A stretch of 39,891 bases of DNA from Stenotrophomonas cyclobalanopsidis (GCF_008710035.1 NZ_VYKI01000033.1:1-39891); one strand, 5' to 3'; shown: positions 23,855-32,495, counted from the stretch's first letter. Numbers and translations: made by a program. The notes: generated from the letters alone by a model not told the origin.

Positions 23855-25933
23855 ATGAAACTGCGTCATGCCTTGCTGCCACTGAGCCTGCTGGCCGCCC
23901 TGCCCAGCGTCGCCGCTGCCCGTGGCCTGGAAGTCCGCGACATGGTCGCCATGGATCGCGTCTCCGCCCCGGTCCTGACCGCTGACGGCGGCACCGTGGT
24001 GTTCGCCAAGCGCAGCACCGATGCCAACCTCAAGTCCAGCACCGCGCTGTTCGCGCGCAACCTGCGCACCCGCGATGCGGCACCGCCGAAGCAGATCACC
24101 CCGGCCGGCTGGAACGTCAATTCGGCCTCGCTGTCGGCCGACGGCCAGACCGTGTATTTCCTCAGCGCCAAGAACGGCAGCCAGCAGCTGTACGCGCAGG
24201 GCATCAGTGGCGGCACCCCGCGCCAGCTGACCGATTTCCCGGTGGACGTGGACAGCTACCACGTCTCGCCGCAGGACGACCGCGTGCTGTTCAGCGCCGG
24301 CGTGTTCCAGGCCTGTGCCTCGGACCTGGCCTGCACCGGGAAGAAGCTCAAGGACGTGGCCGACGCCAAGGCCAGCGGCAAGGTCTTCGATTCGCTGTTC
24401 GTGCGCCATTGGGACACCTGGAACGACGGCCGCCGCAACACCCTGTTCGTGGCCCCGCTGCCGGCGGCCAAGGCAGGCCCGGTGAAGGGCGCCTCGGCGC
24501 TGAGCGCGACCATTGATGGTGACGCACCGTCCAAGCCGTTCGGCGGCAATGACGATTTCACCTGGTCGCCGGACGGCGCCAGCGTGGTTGCCAGCATCCG
24601 CGTGGCCGGCAAGCAGGAACCGTGGTCGACCAACTTCGACCTGTACCGCTTCGATGCCGCCGGCAAGCAGGCGCCGGTCAACCTGACCGCCTCCAACCCG
24701 GCCTGGGATGCCGGCCCGGTGTTCAGTGCCGACGGCAAGACCCTGTTCTACCGCGCCATGAAGCGCCCGGGCTTCGAAGCTGACCGCTTCGGCCTGATGG
24801 CGATGGACCTGGCCAGCGGCAAGGCCCGCGAGATCGCCCCGCAGTGGGATCGTTCGGCCGGTGAGATCAACCTGTCCGCCGATGGCGCCAGCATCTACAC
24901 CACCACCGACGACCTCGGCGAGCACCCGCTGTTCCAGATCGACGTGGCCAGCGGCAAGGCCACCAAGGTCATCGGCGATGGCACCGTGTCCTCGGTCAGC
25001 GTGGCCGGCAACAGCGTGGCCATCACCCGCAACAGCCTGAAGAGCAACGACCAGGTGCTGGTCGGCATGCTGCCGGCCGCCGGCCAGCCGATCGGCGAGC
25101 TGCGCGCGCTGACCCCGGCCGCCGGCGAGGTGCTCAAGGACGTCAACTTCGGCGACTTCGAGCAGTTCGAGTTCAAGGGCTGGAACAACGACACCGTGCA
25201 CGGCTACGTGGTCAAGCCGCACAACTACCAGGAAGGCAAGTCCTACCCGGTCGCATTCCTGATCCATGGCGGCCCGCAGGGCAGCTTCGGCAACGGCTGG
25301 AGCTACCGCTGGAACCCGCAGACCTACACCGGCCAGGGCTATGCCGTGGTCATGATCGACTTCCACGGTTCCACCGGCTACGGCCAGGCCTTCACCGATG
25401 CGATCAGCCAGCACTGGGGCGACCGCCCGCTGGAAGACCTGCAGAAGGGCTGGAGCGCGGCACTGAAGAAGTATTCCTTCCTCAAAGGCGACAAGGCATG
25501 CGCGCTGGGCGCCAGCTACGGCGGCTTCATGGTCAACTGGATCGCCGGCAACTGGAACAGCCCGTTCAAGTGCCTGGTCAACCATGACGGCGTGTTCGAC
25601 CAGCGCATGATGGGTTACGCCACCGAAGAACTGTGGTTCACCGAGTGGGAGCAGGGCGGCACGCCGTACGAGAAGGCCGCCAACTTCGAGAAGTTCAACC
25701 CGGTCAACCACGTGGCCGACTGGAAGAAGCCGATCCTGGTCATCCACGGCCAGCAGGACTTCCGCATTCCGGTCGAGCAGGGCCTGGCCGCGTTCACCGC
25801 CGCCCAGCGCCAGGGCATCGAATCGAAGTTCCTGTACTTCCCGGACGAGAACCACTGGGTGCTGAAGCCGAACAACAGCATCCTGTGGCATGACACCGTC
25901 AACGCCTGGCTGAAGCAGCACATCGGCGAGTAA
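23855..25933 (+). CDS. Secreted S9-family dipeptidyl-peptidase-type enzyme
   Basis: A 692-residue serine peptidase. The start MKLRHALLPLSLLAALPSVA begins a signal peptide ending near residue 22. Residues about 25-430 are a propeller domain with repeated TADGG/SADGQ/SPDGA blades; the C-terminal hydrolase holds GASYGGF (Ser554), HGQQDFR (Asp635) and DENHWVL (His667). The arrangement matches DPP5/acylaminoacyl-type periplasmic dipeptidyl peptidases of Xanthomonadaceae. It should release dipeptides for transporters such as the POT and OPT proteins encoded nearby. The exact specificity is not certain. A terminator follows at 25942. Confidence 0.93.
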   Translation: MKLRHALLPLSLLAALPSVAAARGLEVRDMVAMDRVSAPVLTADGGTVVFAKRSTDANLKSSTALFARNLRTRDAAPPKQITPAGWNVNSASLSADGQTVYFLSAKNGSQQLYAQGISGGTPRQLTDFPVDVDSYHVSPQDDRVLFSAGVFQACASDLACTGKKLKDVADAKASGKVFDSLFVRHWDTWNDGRRNTLFVAPLPAAKAGPVKGASALSATIDGDAPSKPFGGNDDFTWSPDGASVVASIRVAGKQEPWSTNFDLYRFDAAGKQAPVNLTASNPAWDAGPVFSADGKTLFYRAMKRPGFEADRFGLMAMDLASGKAREIAPQWDRSAGEINLSADGASIYTTTDDLGEHPLFQIDVASGKATKVIGDGTVSSVSVAGNSVAITRNSLKSNDQVLVGMLPAAGQPIGELRALTPAAGEVLKDVNFGDFEQFEFKGWNNDTVHGYVVKPHNYQEGKSYPVAFLIHGGPQGSFGNGWSYRWNPQTYTGQGYAVVMIDFHGSTGYGQAFTDAISQHWGDRPLEDLQKGWSAALKKYSFLKGDKACALGASYGGFMVNWIAGNWNSPFKCLVNHDGVFDQRMMGYATEELWFTEWEQGGTPYEKAANFEKFNPVNHVADWKKPILVIHGQQDFRIPVEQGLAAFTAAQRQGIESKFLYFPDENHWVLKPNNSILWHDTVNAWLKQHIGE

Positions 25934-25941
25934 GCCGGTCC

Positions 25942-25972
25942 AGCGCCGCCCCCCGGGGCGGCGCTTCTTTTC
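25942..25972 (+). terminator. Rho-independent terminator after the S9 dipeptidyl peptidase
   Basis: Long GC stem AGCGCCGCCCC / GGGGCGGCGCT with a minimal loop, followed by TCTTTT. Confidence 0.9.
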
Positions 25973-26007
25973 CAACCGGTGGGTGCCGACCGCCATCCGC
26001 TTTGCCG

Positions 26008-26071
26008 GTGGGTGCCGACCGTTGGTCGGCACGCCTTTCGCCAACAGCCGCCGAGCATGGCTCGGCGCTAC
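26008..26071. repeat. REP pair upstream of the DUF819 gene
   Basis: GTGGGTGCCGACCGTTGGTC (a GTGG variant head) begins at 26008 and pairs with a mirrored GCCGAGCATGGCTCGGCGCT ending in CTAC at 26071. A decayed copy, GTGGGTGCCGACCGCC, precedes it at about 25980. The right end lies only 12 bp before the DUF819 start codon, so it may affect its leader. Confidence 0.78.
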
Positions 26072-26083
26072 ACGAGCACCCGC

Positions 26084-27307
26084 ATGATCCAGAACGACAT
26101 CGTCGTCTTCGGTCTGATCGCCGCCACCCTCGGCGCCGTGTTCTGGACCGCCTCGCGCGAACAGGGGGCGTGGAAGCGCTTCTACACCTTCGTGCCGGCA
26201 CTGCTGCTGTGCTACCTCATTCCCGGCATCTACAACACCGTCGGCCTCATCGACGGGCAGAACACCAAGCTCTACAACCCGATCGCACGCGACATCCTGC
26301 TGCCGGCGGCGCTGATCCTGCTGACCCTGGCGGTGGACATCAAGGGCATCCTGCGGCTGGGCCCGAAGCTGGTGCTGATGTACCTGGGCGCCTCGGCCAG
26401 CATCATGCTCGGCGCGGTGGTGGCCTTCCTGGTGATGCGCGCGATCCATCCCGATACCGTGGCCGGCGACACCTGGGCCGGCATGGCCGCACTGGCCGGC
26501 AGCTGGATCGGTGGCGGCGCCAACATGCTGGCGATGCGCGAAGTCTTCGACGTCAACGCGACCACCTTCGGCCAGTTCGCCGTGGTCGATGTTGGCGTGG
26601 GTTATGTGTGGATGGCCGCGCTGATCTTCCTGGCCGGGCGTGCAGCGAAGATCGATGCGCGCAGTGGCGCCGATACCTCAGCCATCGATGAACTGAAGGA
26701 GCGCATCGCGCGCTTCCAGGCCGAACATGAGCGTATTCCCAGCCTGACCGACCTGATGCTGATCGTCGCGGTAGCTTTCGGCGGCGTCGGCCTGTCGCAC
26801 GCCATCGGCGCGCCGCTGGCGGCCTGGTTCAAGGTCAATGTCGTCTGGGCCTCGCAGTTCAGCCTGGATGCGCCGTTCGTGTGGGTGGTGGTGCTGTCGA
26901 CCACGCTGGGCCTGAGCCTGAGCTTCACCCGCGCGCGCACCCTGGAAGGCGCGGGCGCCTCACGCCTGGGCTCGCTGCTGCTGTACTTCCTGATCGCCTG
27001 CATCGGCATGCAGATGGACCTGCTGGCGCTGCTGGACCGCCCGTGGCTGTTCCTGCTGGGCATCATCTGGATTGCCGTGCACATCGCCCTGCTGTGGTGC
27101 CTGGGCAAGCTGCTGAAGGTGCCGTTCTTCTATTTCGCGATCGGTTCGCAGTCGAACATCGGCGGCCCGGCCTCGGCGCCGGTAGTGGCCGCGGCCTTCC
27201 ATCCGGCATTGGCGCCGGTGGGCGTGCTGCTGGGTACGATGGGCTATGCCACCGGCACGTACCTGGCGTACATCGTCGGCATCACCCTGCGCGCGCTGGC
27301 CGCGTAG
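26084..27307 (+). CDS. DUF819-family membrane protein
   Basis: A 407-residue inner-membrane protein with about 11 hydrophobic segments. The start MIQNDIVVFGLIAATLGAVF has no clear ribosome-binding site; upstream in-frame codons read through REP sequence and are rejected. Family marks include AGSWIGGGANMLAMREVF and a C-terminal GSQSNIGGPASAPVVAAAFH, as in YjcL-like proteins. The fold resembles sodium-dependent carriers, but the substrate is unknown. Its TAG stop codon is the TAG of the GTAG head of the REP at 27304. Confidence 0.88.
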   Translation: MIQNDIVVFGLIAATLGAVFWTASREQGAWKRFYTFVPALLLCYLIPGIYNTVGLIDGQNTKLYNPIARDILLPAALILLTLAVDIKGILRLGPKLVLMYLGASASIMLGAVVAFLVMRAIHPDTVAGDTWAGMAALAGSWIGGGANMLAMREVFDVNATTFGQFAVVDVGVGYVWMAALIFLAGRAAKIDARSGADTSAIDELKERIARFQAEHERIPSLTDLMLIVAVAFGGVGLSHAIGAPLAAWFKVNVVWASQFSLDAPFVWVVVLSTTLGLSLSFTRARTLEGAGASRLGSLLLYFLIACIGMQMDLLALLDRPWLFLLGIIWIAVHIALLWCLGKLLKVPFFYFAIGSQSNIGGPASAPVVAAAFHPALAPVGVLLGTMGYATGTYLAYIVGITLRALAA

Positions 27308-27412
27308 AGTCGAGCTTGCTCGACTGCTTCTGGTTTTGCATTCCCGCTCGGAACGGCGAAGAGCAGCCGAGCATGGGCTCGGCTCTACAGTAGAGCCACA
27401 CCACGCGTGGAT
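27304..27412. repeat. SMAG-type REP inverted dimer plus a third REP
   Basis: GTAGAGTCGAGCTTGCTCGA begins at 27304 and supplies the DUF819 stop codon. The mirrored arm GAGCATGGGCTCGGCTCTAC ends at 27388, and a further GTAGAGCCACACCACGCGTG begins at 27390. They fill the space between the convergent DUF819 and HExxH genes. Confidence 0.88.
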
Positions 27413-27415
27413 GCT

Positions 27416-27895
27416 TTACGCCACCGGCAACCCGCGTTCAATCAGCCACGCCCGCGCGTCTTCCGCATCCTGCTCGAACCATGCCTTGGTCGATCCCAAC
27501 CGGTACGTATACCCCCACGCATCCATGTCGGCCATCAGCCGCTCGCTGCCTACGCCGGGCAGCTGCCCGGCCAGCACGATCTGCAGATAGCAGGTGGCAT
27601 CCTCCTCGGGCACCGAATCGGTGGCGTCGGTATGCACCTGCGCGCGCCGCTCCGGCGGCAGCACGATCAGGTGGCAGGCTTCATGCAGCATCGAATGCAC
27701 CGGCGTGTCGTCGCGCACGTAGACGTCGCTGGCGATGATGCCGGCCTCCGGTTCGCCCCAGTAGCTGCCGGGAATCGGCGCACCCGCCGCCACGTGGTGC
27801 AGGCGCAGGTCATGCGCGGCGAGCAGGCGCTGCGCATCGGCGAAGGCGATATCGCCGACGCGGGTGACGTTCGGTTCGGGTGCGGTGTCGGTCAT
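27416..27895 (-). CDS. Small HExxH-containing hypothetical protein
   Basis: A 159-residue protein starting MTDTAPEPNVTRVGDIAFAD. The centre has HSMLHEACHLIVLPPE, an HExxH metallopeptidase-type motif with residues such as DATDSVPEEDATCYLQI downstream that could hold a third ligand. There is no signal peptide or membrane segment. It lies 47 bp past minE on the same strand and may be co-transcribed with the min genes through a hairpin. I do not recognise a named family; peptidase activity is only a possibility. Confidence 0.8.
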   Translation of the reverse strand: MTDTAPEPNVTRVGDIAFADAQRLLAAHDLRLHHVAAGAPIPGSYWGEPEAGIIASDVYVRDDTPVHSMLHEACHLIVLPPERRAQVHTDATDSVPEEDATCYLQIVLAGQLPGVGSERLMADMDAWGYTYRLGSTKAWFEQDAEDARAWLIERGLPVA

Positions 27896-27908
27896 GCGGG
27901 GGCACGCG

Positions 27909-27936
27909 GCCCCGCCCATGCAGGCACGGGCGGGGC
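27909..27936 (-). terminator. GC hairpin between minE and the HExxH gene
   Basis: Stem GCCCCGCCC / GGGCGGGGC with a 10-nt loop and no T run. It may attenuate or stabilise the min transcript rather than fully end it. Confidence 0.5.
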
Positions 27937-27942
27937 AGGGGG

Positions 27943-28203
27943 TCAGGGTTTTTCGGGGCCTTCAGGCAGCGCCACGGAGATGTCCAGCACATCGTGCTGG
28001 CCATCCTTCACCAGGTCGACCTTCACCGCGTCGACGTCGATGTTGACGTACTTCTTGATCACTTCCAGCAGCTCGCGCTGCAGCAGCGGCAGGTAGTCCG
28101 GGCCACCGCGGTTGCTGCGTTCCTGCGCGATGATGATCTGCAGGCGGTTCTTCGCGGTCTCGGCGGTGGTCTTCTTCGCTTTGAGGAAATCGAACAGGCC
28201 CAT
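27943..28203 (-). CDS. minE: Cell-division topological specificity factor MinE
   Basis: An 86-residue protein that displaces MinC from MinD and drives pole-to-pole oscillation, placing the Z ring at mid-cell. The N-terminal MGLFDFLKAKKTTAETAKNR segment is the membrane-targeting/anti-MinCD region, and RLQIIIAQERSNRG is the strand that contacts MinD. The start lies 2 bases past the minD stop, with GGAGGG upstream. Length is normal. Confidence 0.97.
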   Translation of the reverse strand: MGLFDFLKAKKTTAETAKNRLQIIIAQERSNRGGPDYLPLLQRELLEVIKKYVNIDVDAVKVDLVKDGQHDVLDISVALPEGPEKP

Positions 28204-28205
28204 GC

Positions 28206-29015
28206 TTACCCTCCGAACAGCTTGCTGAAGAAGCCCTTCTTCTCGACGGTGGTGAAGCGCATCGGGCGCTCTTCGCCGAGGATGCGTGCAACGGCATCGT
28301 CGTAGGCCTGGCCGGCGGCCGATTCCACGTCCAGGATGACCGGCTCGCCCTTGTTGGAGGCATTGAGCACGTCGCCCGATTCGGGGATCACGCCGATCGC
28401 CTTCAGGCCCAGCACTTCCTCGACGTCGGCGATGCTCAGCATCTCACCGCTTTCCACGCGCACCGGGGTGTAGCGGGTCAGCAGCAGGAAGGCCGGCACG
28501 TTCTGGCCGGATTCGGCCTTGTGGGTCTTCGAATCCAGCAGGCCAATGATGCGGTCCGAATCGCGCACCGAGGACACTTCCGGGTTCACCACCACCACGG
28601 CGCGGTCGGCGAAGTACATCGCCAGGAAGGCGCCCTTCTCGATGCCCGCCGGGGAATCGCAGATGATGTAGTCGAAGCCGTCGGCGGCCAGGTCCTTGAG
28701 GACCTTGCCCACGCCCTCCTGGGTCAGCGCATCCTTGTCGCGGGTCTGCGAGGCAGCCAGCACGTACAGGTTGTCGAAGCGCTTGTCCTTGATGAGGGCC
28801 TGCTTGAGGGTTGCTTCGCCGTGCACGACGTTGACGAAGTCGTACACCACGCGGCGCTCGCAACCCATGATCAGGTCGAGGTTGCGCAGGCCGACGTCGA
28901 AGTCGATCACGGCCACCTTCTTGCCGCGCCGTGCGAGGCCGCAGGCCAGGCTCGCGCTGGAAGTGGTCTTGCCGACGCCGCCCTTGCCGGAGGTGACTAC
29001 GATGATTTCAGCCAA
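28206..29015 (-). CDS. minD: Septum-site determining ATPase MinD
   Basis: A 269-residue membrane-associated ATPase that recruits MinC and is cycled by MinE. The deviant Walker A box SGKGGVGKTTSSASLA lies near residue 9, and the C-terminal amphipathic membrane helix is GFFSKLFGG. The start is a TTG codon at 29015 reading (M)AEIIVVTSGK, with CAGGAGA upstream. The in-frame sequence farther upstream lies outside the family. It lies 35 bp past minC. Confidence 0.97.
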   Translation of the reverse strand: MAEIIVVTSGKGGVGKTTSSASLACGLARRGKKVAVIDFDVGLRNLDLIMGCERRVVYDFVNVVHGEATLKQALIKDKRFDNLYVLAASQTRDKDALTQEGVGKVLKDLAADGFDYIICDSPAGIEKGAFLAMYFADRAVVVVNPEVSSVRDSDRIIGLLDSKTHKAESGQNVPAFLLLTRYTPVRVESGEMLSIADVEEVLGLKAIGVIPESGDVLNASNKGEPVILDVESAAGQAYDDAVARILGEERPMRFTTVEKKGFFSKLFGG

Positions 29016-29050
29016 AGGACTTCTCCTGATGATTCTGTTTTGGGGCTGCG

Positions 29051-29851
29051 TCAGTCCAGCGCAGCGATCTTGATCTGGTCCTGTTCCAGCCACACCTGCA
29101 CGGCCTTGCCGCGCAGGTTGTCCGGCACATCGTCCAGTACCTTGTAGTGGCCTGCAATGGCGACCAGTTCCGCATGGAAATCACGGCAGAAAATACGTGC
29201 CGCGGTGTTGCCTTGGGCCCCTGCCAGCGCGCGGCCGCGCAGGGTCCCGTAGATATGGATGCTGCCGTCGGCGATGACCTCGGCGCCTGCGCCGACGGTG
29301 GCCATCACGGTCAGGTCGCAGTTCTCCGCGTACAGCTGCTGGCCCGAGCGCACGTTGCCCAGCTGCATGCGGCCCGGCTGCGGTGCGGCCGCGTCGGCGG
29401 CGTTGCCCACCGGTGCGACGGGGGCCGGGGCCGGTTCGGCCTTGGCGGCGCGACGCGGTTGCGGTGCGGGTGCGGCTGCGGGCGGCGGCGGGTCCGGTTC
29501 GGCCTCGGCACGCTCGTACTGCGCGCGGAACTTGGCCAGCAGCGGCAGGCCCAGCTGCTGCGAGAGCAGGTCGACCGCCGTGGTGCCATAGGCCAGCGCC
29601 ACCGGCAGCACGCCGGCGCTGCGCAGTCCATCCACCAGCGCCTGCGCGGTGGCCGTGTCGGGCACCTGGCTCAGGCCGCCGAAATCGAGGATGACGGCCG
29701 CGCGGCCGAACAGCTTCGGCGCACGGTTCACGCGCTCCTGCATTTCCTGCACGAGGCGTTCGACATCAAGGGTACGGATGCGCAGGTTGGCGATGCCCAC
29801 CTGGCCGATCTTCAGTTCACCGGCCTGTTCGTAATCGAAATTCACCGCCAC
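29051..29851 (-). CDS. minC: Septum-site determining protein MinC
   Basis: A 266-residue FtsZ polymerisation inhibitor. Residues about 5-105 form the N-terminal domain; about 110-160 is a long Pro/Ala-rich linker (EPDPPPPAAAPAPQPRRAAK); the C-terminal beta-helix domain starts near residue 165 (GNVRSGQQLYAENCDLTVMA) and binds MinD. The start is GTG with GGGGA upstream; a second GTG two codons downstream is an alternative. It begins 2 bases past the stop of the GNAT gene. Confidence 0.95.
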   Translation of the reverse strand: MAVNFDYEQAGELKIGQVGIANLRIRTLDVERLVQEMQERVNRAPKLFGRAAVILDFGGLSQVPDTATAQALVDGLRSAGVLPVALAYGTTAVDLLSQQLGLPLLAKFRAQYERAEAEPDPPPPAAAPAPQPRRAAKAEPAPAPVAPVGNAADAAAPQPGRMQLGNVRSGQQLYAENCDLTVMATVGAGAEVIADGSIHIYGTLRGRALAGAQGNTAARIFCRDFHAELVAIAGHYKVLDDVPDNLRGKAVQVWLEQDQIKIAALD

Positions 29852-29853
29852 GC

Positions 29854-30450
29854 TCAGGTCCCCGTCGGCCGCTGTGCCTGCACCGGCAGCTGCCGGTCAC
29901 GCGCCCATGCCACATCCGGCAGCTTGCCGCCGTAGGTCTCACTCACCCACGGGTAGCTGCACAGTTCCTTGGCCAGCATGCTGGCGCGCACGTCGACGTG
30001 CGGCATGGTGTTCTGGCCCAGCTCGCGGAAGCCGAAGCTGCCGTGGAAGAGCAGGGCGGCGTCGGCGCCGTGGTCCAGGAATACCTCGCAGGTCATCTGC
30101 GGGTAGCGCAGCTCGGCAAAGCTCTGCGCATCGGCATAGAACGCACGGCCGACGCCACCACCGCGACGGCGGCTGGCGACCACGATGCGGTCGATATAGA
30201 AGAAAGGCGTGGCCAGCTGCTGCTTGAACCAGGCGAAGTTGCTGCTGTCGTGCTGGCTGTCGCTGCCGAAGCCGATCAGGAAGCCGGCTAGGTTGCCGTC
30301 GCGCTCGGCGACGCGGAAATACTCAGCGGTATCGTAGAACAGGTGCAGGCGTGCGGCATCCAGCGGAAGGATGGCCAGGCCAGCATTGTTGTTCAAAGCC
30401 AGGACGGAATCGAGCTCGTGCTCGCGCACGTCGCGGATGACAATCGACAT
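29854..30450 (-). CDS. GNAT-family acetyltransferase, first gene of the min cluster
   Basis: A 198-residue protein starting MSIVIRDVREHELDSVLALN, with GGAG upstream. The acetyl-CoA loop is IDRIVVASRRRGGGVGRAFY near residues 90-109, followed by LLFHGSFGFRELG. The C-terminal tail is extended compared with minimal GNATs. The stop codon is 2 bases before minC, so the genes are very probably one operon. The acetyl acceptor is unknown; a protein or small-molecule substrate are both possible. Confidence 0.88.
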   Translation of the reverse strand: MSIVIRDVREHELDSVLALNNNAGLAILPLDAARLHLFYDTAEYFRVAERDGNLAGFLIGFGSDSQHDSSNFAWFKQQLATPFFYIDRIVVASRRRGGGVGRAFYADAQSFAELRYPQMTCEVFLDHGADAALLFHGSFGFRELGQNTMPHVDVRASMLAKELCSYPWVSETYGGKLPDVAWARDRQLPVQAQRPTGT

Positions 30451-30601
30451 TGTGACTCCGTGGGGTAACGCGGTTGGTCCATCAACGGACCCTGCGCACG
30501 ATTATTGCATGCCCGGGGCGGGCTGCGGCATGAACAGGGGGAAGGGCATGCATGACTTCCGCCAGAGTGCAGCATGGGGGCTTCAACCGTAGAGTGCTGG
30601 C

Positions 30602-31795
30602 ATGTTGGGAGTCCTCAGCCATACCCGTGTCCTGCGACTGGCCGGCCTGTTCACCTGGGTCATGGTCGGCCTGCCCCTGGCCTATTCGCAGTTCGAGAAC
30701 CTGCATGCCCGTGCCGACATGGGCGGCTGGGCCGTGCTGCTGTTCCTGGCCTACCTGTCCTTCGGCGCGGCCTACTTCCGGCTGACCCGCTCGCTGCGCA
30801 GCGACAGCCACACCACCTGGCTGGACCGCGGCCTGCTGCTGCTGCTCACCGTGTCCGCGCTGGGGGTCAGCTTCCTCAGCGGCTCGGGCCTGGGCAGCAT
30901 CCTGATGATGGTCGCCGCCGGGGTCATCCCGTGGATGCTGTCGGTGCGGCTGGGCGTGCTGTGGCTGCTGGTCAGCCAGCTGGCCGTGGCGCCGGTCTAT
31001 TACATGCTGCTGCGCTTCCCGCTGTTCGAGGCGGTGATGCAGTCGCTGCTGTATGGCGGCTTCTCCATGTTCATCTTCGTGACCAGCCTGGTCGCGCGGC
31101 AGCAGACCGAAGCCCGCGACGAGCAGCGCCGCCTGAACGCCGAGCTGCGCGCGACCCGCGCCCTGCTGGCCGAAAGCGCCCGGGTCAACGAGCGCACCCG
31201 TATCTCGCGCGAGCTGCACGATGTGCTGGGCCACCAGCTGACCGCGCTGACCCTGAACCTGGAAGTGGCCGGGCACCTGGCCGAGGGCCAGGCGCTGGAA
31301 CACGTCAAGCGCTCGCACACCCTGGCCAAGCTGCTGCTGGGCAACGTGCGCGAGGTGGTCAGCCAGCTGCGCGAGACCGGCGCCATCGACCTGGCCGCCG
31401 CGCTCCGCCCGCTTACCGAGAACGTGCCCTCGCTGGACATCGTGCTGGACGTGGAGGAGCCGCTGAACGTGGAAGACCCGCAGCGCGCCCACGTGCTGCT
31501 GCGCTGCACCCAGGAGATCATCACAAACGCGGTGCGCCACGCCCAGGCGCGCCACCTGTGGATCCGGGTGTACCGTGAGGTGCCGGGCCTGGTGGTGGTG
31601 GACGCCCGCGACGACGGCATCGGCGCACAGATGGTCAATGCGGGCAATGGCTTGCGCGGGATGCGCGAACGCCTGCAACAATGTGGCGGCCAGCTGCAGG
31701 TGGATACCCACCCCGGCGAAGGCTTCCGCCTGCGGGCCACGGTTCCGGCAACGGTGCTGGCGGCCCTCACCGAGGTTCCTGAAGGAGTGCGTTGA
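30602..31795 (+). CDS. Two-component sensor histidine kinase (HisKA_3 type)
   Basis: A 397-residue inner-membrane kinase of the NarX/DesK-LiaS class. Residues about 10-165 form roughly six membrane helices without a periplasmic domain, suggesting a membrane-state or lipophilic signal. A short linker leads to the dimerisation/phosphoacceptor box ERTRISRELHDVLGHQLTAL (His206). The ATPase domain follows with TQEIITNAVRHAQ, DDGIGA and NGLRGMRERL. The stop codon overlaps the regulator start by one base. It is divergent from the GNAT-min operon across 151 bp that holds a GGTCC-atcaac-GGACC hairpin and no gene. Confidence 0.93.
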   Translation: MLGVLSHTRVLRLAGLFTWVMVGLPLAYSQFENLHARADMGGWAVLLFLAYLSFGAAYFRLTRSLRSDSHTTWLDRGLLLLLTVSALGVSFLSGSGLGSILMMVAAGVIPWMLSVRLGVLWLLVSQLAVAPVYYMLLRFPLFEAVMQSLLYGGFSMFIFVTSLVARQQTEARDEQRRLNAELRATRALLAESARVNERTRISRELHDVLGHQLTALTLNLEVAGHLAEGQALEHVKRSHTLAKLLLGNVREVVSQLRETGAIDLAAALRPLTENVPSLDIVLDVEEPLNVEDPQRAHVLLRCTQEIITNAVRHAQARHLWIRVYREVPGLVVVDARDDGIGAQMVNAGNGLRGMRERLQQCGGQLQVDTHPGEGFRLRATVPATVLAALTEVPEGVR

Positions 31796-32436
31796 TGATT
31801 CGCGTCTGCCTGGTCGATGACCAAACCCTGGTGCGGCAGGGGATCCGCTCGCTGCTGGCGCTCGACGACGGTATCGAGGTGGTGGCCGAGGCTGCCGATG
31901 GCCGCCAGGCCGTCGAACTGGTGCCGCAGATTCGTCCGGACGTGGTCCTGATGGACATGCGCATGCCGGTGATGTCCGGCCTGGAGGCGCTGCAGGTGCT
32001 GTCGCGCCAGGAGCAGCTGCCGCCGACCATCATCCTGACCACCTTCGACGACGACCAGCTGGTGCTGGCCGGGCTGAAGGCCGGTGCCAAGGGCTACCTG
32101 CTCAAGGACGTCACCCTGGCGCAGCTGGTCGGTGCCATCCGCACCGTCGCCGACGGCGGCTCGCTGGTGCAGCCGGCGGTGACCCAGCGCCTGCTGTCGG
32201 GCCTGGAGCACATGCGCAACGACTTCGTCAGCCTGGACCGCCCGGACCCGCTGACCGACCGCGAGACCGAGATCCTGCGCCTGATGGCCAGCGGTTTCTC
32301 CAACAAGGAGATCGCCAATTCATTGGGGGTCGCCGAAGGGACCATCAAGAATCACGTGTCCAACATCCTGTCCAAGCTGGGGGTGCGCGACCGCACCCGC
32401 GCCGTGCTGAAGGCGTTCGAACTTCAGCTGGTCTGA
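31795..32436 (+). CDS. NarL/LuxR-family response regulator
   Basis: A 213-residue regulator. The receiver domain has the acidic pair DD at residues 8-9, the phospho-acceptor Asp54 in LMDMRMP, and Lys in GYLLKD. The C-terminal LuxR helix-turn-helix is LTDRETEILRLMASGFSNKE through GVAEGTIKNHVSNILSKLGV. The ATG overlaps the kinase stop codon (TGATG), with GAAGGAG upstream. It is the partner of the kinase; the target genes are not shown by sequence. Confidence 0.95.
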   Translation: MIRVCLVDDQTLVRQGIRSLLALDDGIEVVAEAADGRQAVELVPQIRPDVVLMDMRMPVMSGLEALQVLSRQEQLPPTIILTTFDDDQLVLAGLKAGAKGYLLKDVTLAQLVGAIRTVADGGSLVQPAVTQRLLSGLEHMRNDFVSLDRPDPLTDRETEILRLMASGFSNKEIANSLGVAEGTIKNHVSNILSKLGVRDRTRAVLKAFELQLV

Positions 32437-32472
32437 AAAAGTCCTTTTGCGACAACGATTTGGGCCGAGCCC

Positions 32473-32495
32473 GGGGCGCCGGAGCAGGGCGCCCC
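32473..32495 (+). terminator. Hairpin after the response regulator
   Basis: Stem GGGGCGCC / GGCGCCCC with a 7-nt loop, not followed by a T run. The 231-bp gap 32437-32667 also holds a small TTTGT-ccat-ACAAA palindrome at 32535-32548 and no gene. Confidence 0.5.

Noticed and set aside
21438..23882. Long minus-strand open frame opposite the OPT gene
   Set aside because: Its translation is His/Asp/Gly/Gln-rich without membrane or domain features; the plus strand is a clear OPT transporter.
23819..26449. Long minus-strand open frame opposite the S9 peptidase
   Set aside because: It has no family features; the plus strand carries a catalytic triad and signal peptide.
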